Origin: an uncultured Collinsella sp. | GTDB lineage: Bacteria > Actinomycetota > Coriobacteriia > Coriobacteriales > Coriobacteriaceae | DNA: 8,224 nt | Direction: 5' to 3' | Assembly: GCA_900553415.1 (NCBI GenBank) | Contig: USDH01000055.1 | Span: forward strand, 1-8,224 | Shown here: piece after piece, positions 1-6,951 of the stretch | Layout of the letters: each line of letters opens with the position of its first letter | Position numbering within the stretch: the first letter of the stretch is position 1 | The notes under the pieces: generated by a model | Databases searched by the model: none | Seen by the model: only the letters and a program-made list of their open reading frames with translations | Told to the model about the DNA's origin: nothing | Translations under genes and position numbers: made by a program

Positions 1-1715
<1,715 letters not shown>

Positions 1716-1740
1716 CGGATGTTCCGCCGTTCTAACGACC

Positions 1741-1781
1741 AAGGCCCGGCTCCGCGTCATCAGACGGAGCCGGGCCTTTTT
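1741..1781 (+). terminator. Intrinsic terminator of glmS
   Basis: A perfect 14-bp stem (1741-1754 with 1765-1778, GGCCCGGCTCCG core) closes a 10-nt loop and runs into five T residues (1777-1781). It begins 26 bp after the glmS stop codon. The T-tract is on the + strand, so it serves glmS; in the other direction it would be weak. Confidence 0.93.
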
Positions 1782-1790
1782 GTACGGAGA

Positions 1791-1827
1791 AACCACCACA
1801 AAGGTGCCTGTCCCCTTTGTGGTGGTT
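1791..1827. repeat. Perfect 14-bp inverted repeat with TGCCTGTCC loop, probable dispersed palindrome
   Basis: Arms 1791-1804 and 1814-1827 (AACCACCACAAAGG and its exact complement) enclose the 9-nt loop TGCCTGTCC. The GGTGCCTGTCCCC core resembles short palindromes that I recall occurring in many copies in several bacterial genomes, sometimes near REP-associated transposases; that link is from memory. No second copy lies in this window. It sits between the convergent glmS and GntR genes, 9 bp after the GntR stop on the minus strand, where it could also stop transcription. The run of T after the stem is only TTTT on + and TTTCT on -. Confidence 0.7.
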
Positions 1828-1835
1828 TTGGTAGG

Positions 1836-2567
1836 TTAGCGGAGCTTGCTGGTCTCGAAGTACTCGGGATATTGATCCAGAACCTCGGTCTGGTTGCGGA
1901 ACATCATATGCAGGTGCTTGCTGACCAAAAAGCTCGCTTCGATGGGGTCGCGACCGGCGATAGCGCGGCGAATCTGCTTGTGCTCGTTCACGATGTCCTG
2001 ATTGTCGAGAACCTGCGTGGCGGCGCGCAGCCAGCGGAAGCGCTCCAGGTCGGCATTGGTCGCCTCGAGCCACGACCACACGGTGCTGCGGCACGCGATG
2101 TTAAAGATCATGCGGTGCATGAGGTTGTCGCTTAAAAAAAAGCCGATGCGATCCTCCTCGGCCATGGTCTTTTCCTGCAGCGCGATGGCTCGGTCGAGCT
2201 GCTCGATGCCTGCCGAGGTGGCACGGGCGCAGCACTCTACAATCACCTGCTTTTCCAGGTGCTCGCGAATGTAGCAGGCGCTCTCGGCAAGAGTGAGGTT
2301 GATGGGCGAGACATAGGTGCCGCTTTGGGGCACGGTACGCACCAGGCCCTCTTGCGCCAGACGCACCAGCGCCTCGCGCACAGGGGTGCGCCCCATATCC
2401 AGGTCGTCGCAAAGTTGCTTGACGCCCAGCTTTTCGCCCGGCTTGTAGTCCAGGTAGACGATTTTGCGTCGAATGGTGTGGTAGGACTGGTCCTGTAGGC
2501 TCGTTTCCTGCTCGCCGACGTGCATCGATTCTTCCATAGCGCCTCGCAACTGTTCTATCAAACTCAT
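1836..2567 (-). CDS. GntR-family transcriptional regulator, FadR/FCD subfamily
   Basis: A cytoplasmic, ligand-responsive DNA-binding protein of 243 residues, a usual length for the FadR group. The winged helix spans about residues 26-86 and carries the diagnostic GRTPVREALVRLAQEGLV (59-76). The C-terminal FCD helical domain (about 95-230) keeps the usual metal-binding set: Asp147, His151, His196 and His218 or His220. The ligand is probably a carboxylate or similar small acid, as is common for this subfamily, but cannot be named. It is divergent from the yeiH-like gene with 163 bp between start codons, so that exporter is its likely target. The start is uncertain: ATG at 2567 has no visible Shine-Dalgarno sequence, whereas the in-frame ATG at 2537 has GAGG four bases upstream and would give 233 residues with the domain intact. 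The 24-residue N-terminal extension before the domain is not conserved in the family as I know it. Confidence 0.92.
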   Translation of the reverse strand: MSLIEQLRGAMEESMHVGEQETSLQDQSYHTIRRKIVYLDYKPGEKLGVKQLCDDLDMGRTPVREALVRLAQEGLVRTVPQSGTYVSPINLTLAESACYIREHLEKQVIVECCARATSAGIEQLDRAIALQEKTMAEEDRIGFFLSDNLMHRMIFNIACRSTVWSWLEATNADLERFRWLRAATQVLDNQDIVNEHKQIRRAIAGRDPIEASFLVSKHLHMMFRNQTEVLDQYPEYFETSKLR

Positions 2568-2583
2568 ATGTCAGTTGTTAATT

Positions 2584-2705
2584 ATGCCGCGAATCAGCTC
2601 TCCGCGGTGGGTAATTCGGCTGTTGCCTGAGAACTATTGCGGCATCTTAGTCTGTGTTTGCGCAAGGCTGCGCTCAATGTTGCCGTATCATAAGCCGTCG
2701 CAAAC
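2584..2705. promoter_or_regulatory. Divergent GntR / yeiH control region with inverted repeats and a -10 element
   Basis: A good -10 hexamer for the exporter, TATCAT, lies at 2686-2691, about 40 bp before its start codon; no convincing -35 sits 16-18 bp upstream. Three symmetric signals surround it: ATGCCGC (2584-2590) paired with GCGGCAT (2639-2645), the 8-bp palindrome TTGCGCAA (2658-2665) at the -35 position, and GTTTGCG (2656-2662) paired with CGCAAAC (2699-2705) flanking the -10. A weak -35 plus symmetric sites fits a regulated promoter. Which, if any, binds the GntR protein is not known. Confidence 0.4.
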
Positions 2706-2730
2706 GTGAAATAGAAAGAAGGAATCCCAT

Positions 2731-3765
2731 ATGCAACTGGCGAATATCGTACGCGAGCGCTGGAAGGGCGTATTGTTCTGCCTGATCGTCGCCATCCCCG
2801 CGACGTTGCCCGGCAAACAGGTTGAGGTGGTCGGCGGGCCGGTGTTTGCCATCCTCTTTGGCATGGTCCTGGCGCTCGTCTTTCCCAAGAATCGTCGCGA
2901 ACAGCTCGCCGCCGGCGTTACCTATACGTCCAAAAAAGTCTTGCAGTACGCGGTTATCCTGCTTGGCTTTGGCATGAACCTCTCCCAGATTCTGTCCAAG
3001 GGCGCCCAGTCGCTGCCGATTATCGTGGCGACAATCTCGACCTCGCTTGTCATCGCCTTTGTGCTCTGCCGCGTTATGAACGTGCCGGGTAAGATCGCGA
3101 CGCTTGTGGGTGTGGGTTCGTCGATTTGCGGCGGTTCTGCCATCGCCGCGACCGCGCCCGTCATCGATGCCGACGATCGCGAGATTGCCCAGGCTATTTC
3201 GGTCATCTTCCTGTTTAACGTTATCGCGGCGCTCGTGTTTCCGACGCTCGGCGGCATGCTCGGGCTGACCAACGAGGGCTTTGGCCTGTTTGCCGGCACC
3301 GCTATCAACGACACCTCGTCCGTAACGGCTGCGGCGAGCGCCTGGGACAGCATGCATCCCGGCGCCAATGTGCTCGAAAGCGCCACAGTGGTCAAGCTCA
3401 CTAGGACGCTGGCCATTATTCCCATTACGTTGGTGCTCGCATGCTGGCAGATGCATCTGGCGCGCAAGGCCGGCGGCGACGCCAAAAGCACGTTCTCGCT
3501 TAAACGCGCGTTTCCCATGTTTGTGCTGTTCTTTGTGCTGGCGAGCGTAATCACCACGGTGCTTCAGCTTCCCGCGTCCATTACGGCGCCCATCAAGGAG
3601 CTTTCGAAGTTCTTTATTGTGATGGCCATGGCGGCTATTGGCTTTAATACCGATATCGTCGAGCTGGTCAAAAAGGGCGGCAAGCCCATCGCGCTGGGCT
3701 TTTGCTGCTGGATTGGCATTGCGTGCATGAGTTTGGGAATGCAGCACGTGCTGGGAATCTGGTAG
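2731..3765 (+). CDS. YeiH/UPF0324 family membrane protein, putative sulfate (sulfite) exporter
   Basis: An integral inner-membrane protein of 344 residues, normal length for UPF0324 (YeiH). About ten hydrophobic segments are visible, for example 13-28, 36-52, 69-86, 96-113, 155-176, 226-242, 261-280 and 318-340. Family signatures are intact: GSSICGGSAIAA (129-140), GTAINDTSSVTAA (189-201) and ATVVKLTR (218-225). The family is annotated as a putative sulfate exporter; in enterobacteria yeiH sits beside the LysR regulator yeiE and has been linked to sulfite stress, and elsewhere family members accompany sulfonate breakdown genes. Substrate is therefore inferred, not shown. Start ATG 2731 is preceded by AGAAGGA with a 7-base spacer. 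The divergent GntR gene is the likely regulator, replacing the LysR partner seen in E. coli. No sulfur-metabolism enzyme lies in the window. No clear U-tract terminator follows the gene. Confidence 0.9.
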   Translation: MQLANIVRERWKGVLFCLIVAIPATLPGKQVEVVGGPVFAILFGMVLALVFPKNRREQLAAGVTYTSKKVLQYAVILLGFGMNLSQILSKGAQSLPIIVATISTSLVIAFVLCRVMNVPGKIATLVGVGSSICGGSAIAATAPVIDADDREIAQAISVIFLFNVIAALVFPTLGGMLGLTNEGFGLFAGTAINDTSSVTAAASAWDSMHPGANVLESATVVKLTRTLAIIPITLVLACWQMHLARKAGGDAKSTFSLKRAFPMFVLFFVLASVITTVLQLPASITAPIKELSKFFIVMAMAAIGFNTDIVELVKKGGKPIALGFCCWIGIACMSLGMQHVLGIW

Positions 3766-3818
3766 AGAAGTAGCCAGTTTGCGTGCTGCGTGCTGGTGAG
3801 CGCATTCTCACGGTGGAG

Positions 3819-4015
3819 CGATAGGAGCTCTTGCGGGTATGGCTTGTCCGCAGGTTTATAGGTCCCGAAGAGCTCTTATCGCCCCGCCAGGATGGCGATG
3901 CGGGGCAACACCTATACTCGCAGGACGGCGCTTTCTGCCCTATAGTGTTTGGTGAGCAATATCGTTCAATTTTGAAACGCTCGGTCGTGCGACCGTCGGC
4001 GGCTGCACGTCGCCG
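3819..4015 (+). ncRNA. Candidate structured RNA / long 5' leader of the Fis-HTH regulator gene
   Basis: Five hairpins follow one another almost without gaps. P1: 3819-3837 with 3864-3881, 18 pairs including one G-U and a bulged G3833, topped by an inner CTTG-TCCG-CAGG stem-loop (3843-3854) whose loop is of the UNCG type. P2: GCCCCGC 3881-3887 with 3900-3906. P3: 3907-3916 with 3941-3949, nine pairs with one bulged C. P4: CGGTCG 3982-3987 with CGACCG 3990-3995 (loop too short as a hairpin, so perhaps a DNA operator). P5: CGGCG 3997-4001 with CGCCG 4011-4015. A weak promoter (TTGCGT 3779-3784, 18 bp, CATTCT 3803-3808) would start a transcript just before P1. No known RNA family was recognised. 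It could equally be a riboswitch-like leader, an independent small RNA, or DNA palindromes for protein binding. Confidence 0.4.
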
Positions 4016-4031
4016 CGGACAGGGGCAAATC

Positions 4032-5249
4032 ATGGATAGCGATGCCAAGCTGAACATCTTGACCGAGGCCCTGGCTGCTGCCGGGGCCTCGGCATTGGCA
4101 ATCGATGCGCGTGGGGACGTCGCGATTTCGACCATGAATGACGCGGCGCTTGAGCGGGATGTGGCGGCTTTTGTTGCCGAACGTCTCGACCGTATAGGAG
4201 ACGGCGCGCGTCTGGTTATGGGACGTGCGGGTGCGCGCCTGAGCCTGACCGTTCGCCCCGCCGACAAAGAGGGCGGGGGCCTTTGGGTCGTCGTGGTCCG
4301 CGAGGTGCGCGGCGCCGCGGCGCACGCGGGCATCGAGTGGCTCAACGCCGACGAAGTTGAGGCCCGCTACGAATCGAGCGCGTACGGCATCGTTGAGGGG
4401 CCTGCCTCGGTGGCTGCGCCGGTCGCCGAGAGCTACGCGCGCGGTGTGCCCCTTATGCTCGAGGGCGAGCTGGGAGCGGGTCAGGTCGAGATCGCCAAGC
4501 GCCTCTATCTGGACGGTCCTTTTGCCGATCAGCCCTTTGTTTCCGTCGCGCTCGATGAGCTCACCGAGCGCGGTTGGCGCCATGTGCTCAAAAGCGCCGA
4601 ATCGCCGCTGTTCCAAACGGGGCTGACCCTTTGCATTGAGGGCTGGAACGCGGTTGGCCCCCAGCGCCTCCGCGAGCTGGTCTCCACGATGGCCGACACC
4701 GCGTTGGCGACGCGCTGCCATGTGGTGCTGACGGCGAACGACATGCCGGGCGGCAGCGAAAGTGATCAAGCCGCCTTTGTGACCGAGCGCTTCGCCTGTG
4801 CGGTGAGCGTGGCGCCGGCGATTGCCGAGCAGGGAGCCGCGTCGACAAAGGTTGCGCGCTATTTGGAATATCTCGCTGATGCATTTGGGACGGCAGCACC
4901 CACGCTGTCCGCCGCGGCGATGAAGACGCTCGATGCTTACCGCTGGCCGCGCAATTATCTGCAGCTCCGCGAGGTCTCGGAACGACTGTATATATTGGTG
5001 GGGGCGGGCACGGTGGATCGCGCTGTGGCGGAGGAAGTGCTCGCCCAAGAGGACGTGATTAAGACCGCAACCTTTGGCGCCCCGACACTCGAAAGCGACC
5101 TGTATATCCTGCGACCGCTGGCCGATACCGAGCGAGATATCGCGCATCTGGTTGTAGATCATCTCCACGGCAACCGAACCCGTGCGGCGGAGGTGCTGGG
5201 CATAAGCCGTACAACGCTGTGGCGCTTGCTGAAGGACGATGACCGTTGA
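4032..5249 (+). CDS. NtrC-like regulator with degenerate AAA+ domain and C-terminal Fis-type HTH
   Basis: A 405-residue cytoplasmic DNA-binding protein. Residues 8-92 may be a PAS-like sensor (ALAIDARGDV early, LSLTVRPADKEGGGLWVVVVREV-like end). Residues about 135-320 follow the path of a sigma-54 activator AAA+ domain but with lost key residues: the Walker A region reads GELGAGQVEIAKRLY (145-159) where the Lys is Gln, the Walker B region reads GLTLCIEGW (197-205) instead of a LFLDE type, and the GAFTGA loop that contacts sigma-54 is absent. WPRNYLQLREV (305-315) matches the family WPGNVREL region. The C-terminal helix-turn-helix GNRTRAAEVLGISRTTLWRLL (about 380-400) is well kept. It probably acts as a DNA-binding regulator without ATPase work at sigma-54. 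Start ATG 4032 has AGGGG six bases upstream; the frame is open back to 3831, but that stretch is the hairpin-rich leader and has no start with a ribosome site. Target and signal unknown. Confidence 0.82.
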   Translation: MDSDAKLNILTEALAAAGASALAIDARGDVAISTMNDAALERDVAAFVAERLDRIGDGARLVMGRAGARLSLTVRPADKEGGGLWVVVVREVRGAAAHAGIEWLNADEVEARYESSAYGIVEGPASVAAPVAESYARGVPLMLEGELGAGQVEIAKRLYLDGPFADQPFVSVALDELTERGWRHVLKSAESPLFQTGLTLCIEGWNAVGPQRLRELVSTMADTALATRCHVVLTANDMPGGSESDQAAFVTERFACAVSVAPAIAEQGAASTKVARYLEYLADAFGTAAPTLSAAAMKTLDAYRWPRNYLQLREVSERLYILVGAGTVDRAVAEEVLAQEDVIKTATFGAPTLESDLYILRPLADTERDIAHLVVDHLHGNRTRAAEVLGISRTTLWRLLKDDDR

Positions 5250-5260
5250 GCGAGGCGCCC

Positions 5261-5289
5261 GTGACCGCGCGCGACGCGTGTGCTACAGT
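5261..5289 (+). promoter_or_regulatory. Candidate promoter of the basic membrane protein gene
   Basis: GTGACC (5261-5266) and TACAGT (5284-5289) are spaced by exactly 17 bp, and a TG at 5281-5282 gives an extended -10 (TGCTACAGT). Transcription would begin near 5296, about 38 bp before ATG 5334. It lies directly after the stop codon of the upstream regulator, suggesting that the membrane protein can be expressed on its own. Confidence 0.55.
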
Positions 5290-5333
5290 CCAAAGCGTTA
5301 TTGTTTCGATTTGGTTACGGCGTGCGAGGGCAT

Positions 5334-5909
5334 ATGGCTGAGACTTCAAAACCGAGCCGCAGAAGGCGGAGCGCCGCGCCGGTTAACCGACGCACAACAT
5401 CGGTGACGTGGGGCAAACACGCCTCGGGGTTTGATGGCTCGTTCAAGCGCACTAAATATGGCTATCCTTCGGCAAGCGCTCGCTTGGCCATGCAGGCCGA
5501 GTCGTCGCTGTGGGGCCGCAAGCGCGTGGTGGGCTCAAAGCTCAAGCACGACGGAACGCTCGGTTACATCAGCCGCGGGGCGGCTCGTCGCAGCGGGCTC
5601 AATCCCGCCGGCTGGCATCGCTACGTGCCGATCGTGGCTGTCGTTGCAGCGATCGTCATCGCACTCGCTGCGCTTGGCTACGCCGGCGGCGGCGCCAACT
5701 TGGACGCAATGTTTAAATCGCCCGAGCTCGCGCATGCAGGTACAGAAGTTGTCGAGGGCGCTCAGGTCCAGACGGGCGTTGCGCCCCAACGCGGTATCGT
5801 TGCGGCAGCTTCCACCATCGCCGACGCGCAAAAGGACGAGGACGAACAAGGCAGCGAAGCCGAAACGACTCACACGAACGAAACGACGACAACTCCATCG
5901 GCAAGATAA
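5334..5909 (+). CDS. Unrecognised single-pass membrane protein with basic N-terminal half
   Basis: A 191-residue protein that I do not recognise. Residues 1-96 are strongly basic (RRRR at about 9-12, many Arg/Lys) and rich in aromatic-glycine motifs such as TWGKHASGFDGSFKRTKYG and GTLGYISRGAARRSG, which look constrained rather than random. One hydrophobic segment spans about 97-117 (YVPIVAVVAAIVIALAALGYA, written here only as its limits). The rest (118-191) is acidic and then Thr/Ser-rich, ending TTTTPSAR. By the positive-inside rule the basic half is cytoplasmic and the acidic tail outside. No enzyme motif or sorting signal is seen. The start is ATG 5334, preceded by GAGGG with a short spacer; GTG 5280 overlaps the proposed promoter and is unlikely. 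The cytoplasmic part could bind nucleic acid, polyphosphate or acidic proteins, but this is speculation. It is probably a lineage-specific conserved protein. Confidence 0.75.
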   Translation: MAETSKPSRRRRSAAPVNRRTTSVTWGKHASGFDGSFKRTKYGYPSASARLAMQAESSLWGRKRVVGSKLKHDGTLGYISRGAARRSGLNPAGWHRYVPIVAVVAAIVIALAALGYAGGGANLDAMFKSPELAHAGTEVVEGAQVQTGVAPQRGIVAAASTIADAQKDEDEQGSEAETTHTNETTTTPSAR

Positions 5910-5919
5910 GCTGCGAGTG

Positions 5920-5954
5920 GGGCAGCTAATTTGGGACGGGCCTTTTAGCTGCCC
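5920..5954. terminator. 10-bp hairpin downstream of the membrane protein gene
   Basis: GGGCAGCTAA (5920-5929) pairs perfectly with 5945-5954 around a 15-nt loop containing GGGACGGGCC. It starts 10 bp after the stop codon at 5909. There is no T-tract after the stem on either strand, so it is either a weak or factor-aided terminator, an mRNA 3' end stabiliser, or a dispersed palindrome. Confidence 0.45.
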
Positions 5955-6039
5955 AAGTGCCGAATGCCAGCAGTGGCGCACCCGATGTCAGTCACCAACA
6001 GCGAGCGAGCCGCATTTGCGCCAAGGTGACGTGAAATGA

Positions 6040-6068
6040 GAGGGCGCTGACCTTTTGGTCGCGCCCTC
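6040..6068. terminator. Stable hairpin between convergent genes, probable bidirectional terminator
   Basis: GAGGGCGC-GACC (6040-6052, with bulged T6048) pairs with GGTCGCGCCCTC (6057-6068) around a TTTT loop, a 12-bp stem. Flanks are AT-rich (GAAATGA before, GAAATTG after), giving a modest T run in both directions. It sits between the membrane protein gene (+) and the nitroreductase gene (-). Confidence 0.65.
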
Positions 6069-6118
6069 GAAATTGAACGTCAGATTGGCGTGAATGCGGC
6101 CCGCGCAGCGTCAACGGG

Positions 6119-6142
6119 TCCGCCGTTCGTTAGAACGGCGGA
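6119..6142. repeat. Perfect 10-bp hairpin containing the nitroreductase stop codon
   Basis: TCCGCCGTTC (6119-6128) and GAACGGCGGA (6133-6142) are exact complements around the 4-nt loop GTTA. The loop holds the minus-strand TAA stop of the nitroreductase gene (6130-6132), so the last three codons form one arm. Bases 6127-6146, read on the minus strand, are identical over 20 nt to 1719-1738 just after glmS. This points to a repeated element rather than only a local terminator; no T-tract follows. Confidence 0.7.
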
Positions 6143-6657
6143 ACATACACCACGTTGTCGCGGCGCGGCTTTGCCTCGGGTAGCGTGTCCTCGGCATAGC
6201 CCAGAATGCAGTGACCGACGCCGCGTAGGCTACCGTCGGCGGGCAGGCCCCAGCTGGCCAGTAGCTCCAGGCCCTCGGGCGAGTCGAAGACCTCGTGTGC
6301 GCGATGAATCCAGCACGAATCGACACCCAGCGCATAGGCGGCGTTGAGCAGGTTGCCCATGGCGAGCGAACCGTCTTCCAGATGTGTGGGCACACTGCGG
6401 TCAACCAGCACCACCACAACGGTCTTGGCGCCATAGAAGGGGTCGCTGTTGCTGCCCATGACTTGCGCGTTGAGCTGCGAGAGACGTTCGACGGTCGCGG
6501 GGTCGGTGACGGCGACAAATGTCACCGGCTGGCGGCCCATGCCGCTCGGTGCATATTGGCCGGCTTCGATAATACGTGCAAGCTTTTCGGCCTCGACGGG
6601 ACGATCGCTGTATTTGCGGCAGCTGCGGCGGTGAATGAGCGCTTCGATAGTCTCCAT
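6130..6657 (-). CDS. Nitroreductase family protein (FMN-dependent NAD(P)H oxidoreductase)
   Basis: A 175-residue cytoplasmic flavoprotein of the small nitroreductase family, which uses NAD(P)H and FMN to reduce nitro compounds, quinones or similar acceptors; the natural substrate is unknown. The N-terminus METIEALIHRRSCRKYSDRPV holds the RRSxRKY FMN-phosphate binding motif (10-16). APSGMGRQP (37-44), a typical flavin-contact segment, follows. NLLNAAYALGVDSCWIHRA (102-120) and LRGVGHCILGYAED (144-157) match the dimer and FMN regions of the family. Length suits the compact members of about 170-180 residues. The start ATG at 6657 is fixed by AAGGAG five bases upstream; the frame extends to 6753 but that part looks like leader. 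The final residues VYVPPF are encoded by a repeat-derived hairpin, so the C-terminal tail may differ from relatives. It is monocistronic here. Confidence 0.93.
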   Translation of the reverse strand: METIEALIHRRSCRKYSDRPVEAEKLARIIEAGQYAPSGMGRQPVTFVAVTDPATVERLSQLNAQVMGSNSDPFYGAKTVVVVLVDRSVPTHLEDGSLAMGNLLNAAYALGVDSCWIHRAHEVFDSPEGLELLASWGLPADGSLRGVGHCILGYAEDTLPEAKPRRDNVVYVPPF

Positions 6658-6747
6658 GGTGTCTCCTTGCGGTGGCGTTGCAGATGCCCCGTTCATACCC
6701 GTCGGGCTCAAACGATAGACGGTCAATTGCCCGGCCAAAAGGGTAGA

Positions 6748-6797
6748 TCCCAATTGGGAAAGTAGGTTTGCATAAAAGTGCCTTCAGAATGTGACAA
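6748..6797 (-). promoter_or_regulatory. Candidate nitroreductase promoter with palindromic operator
   Basis: On the minus strand TTGTCA (6797-6792) and TATGCA (6774-6769) are spaced by 17 bp. The -35 matches consensus at five of six bases, the -10 is weak. Immediately downstream lies a perfect 12-bp palindrome TCCCAATTGGGA (6748-6759), where a repressor would block initiation. Start codon 6657 is about 105 bp further on. Confidence 0.4.
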
Positions 6798-6951
6798 ACA
6801 AATGGGATGGTTAAACGTTTTATCCCGTCTACCCTGCGGTTTTTTACCACTTGCCTAAATGACGAACGCATAACCTCTGATAAAGGTTTTACTAAAGGAG
6901 TACCAACGTTTATCAATGCGCCGTGGTGGCGCCGGGCCAGGAGGTAACATC

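Noticed and set aside
2547..2577. CAACTG / CAGTTG inverted repeat across the GntR start codon as an operator
   Set aside because: Arms of six bases with a 19-base gap are likely by chance, and nothing else supports the site.
2674..3747. Long open frame of 357 codons on the minus strand opposite the exporter gene
   Set aside because: It mirrors the yeiH codon pattern, has a composition dominated by His, Arg, Gly and Asp, no ribosome site and no family likeness. It is an effect of high GC at third positions of the real gene.
3819..3960. tRNA, SRP RNA, tmRNA or 6S RNA
   Set aside because: No T-loop GTTCRA, no CCA end, no SRP GGAA tetraloop domain and no 6S-type central bubble could be found, so only an unnamed structured RNA is proposed.
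3831..4031. N-terminal extension of the Fis-HTH regulator back to a TTG at 3831
   Set aside because: The stretch consists of the hairpin-rich leader, the TTG lies inside a stem and has no ribosome site, while ATG 4032 has AGGGG at good spacing.
3966..5168. Open frame of 400 codons on the minus strand opposite the Fis-HTH regulator
   Set aside because: Same reasons: a shadow of the plus-strand gene, Arg/His/Gly-rich, no recognisable motif or start signal.
5239..5400. Possible short gene overlapping the end of the Fis-HTH regulator (ATG 5239)
   Set aside because: No ribosome site, composition unlike a protein, and it runs through the promoter and into the membrane protein gene in another frame.
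6658..6753. 32-residue N-terminal extension of the nitroreductase
   Set aside because: The family begins just before RRSxRKY; ATG 6657 has AAGGAG at five bases, and the extension runs over the palindrome at 6748-6759.
6916..6951. Start of the 96-residue protein at ATG 6916
   Set aside because: The only purine-rich site upstream is 15 bases away, and the extra residues RRGGAGPGGNI are encoded by the ribosome site and a hairpin. ATG 6952 is far better placed.
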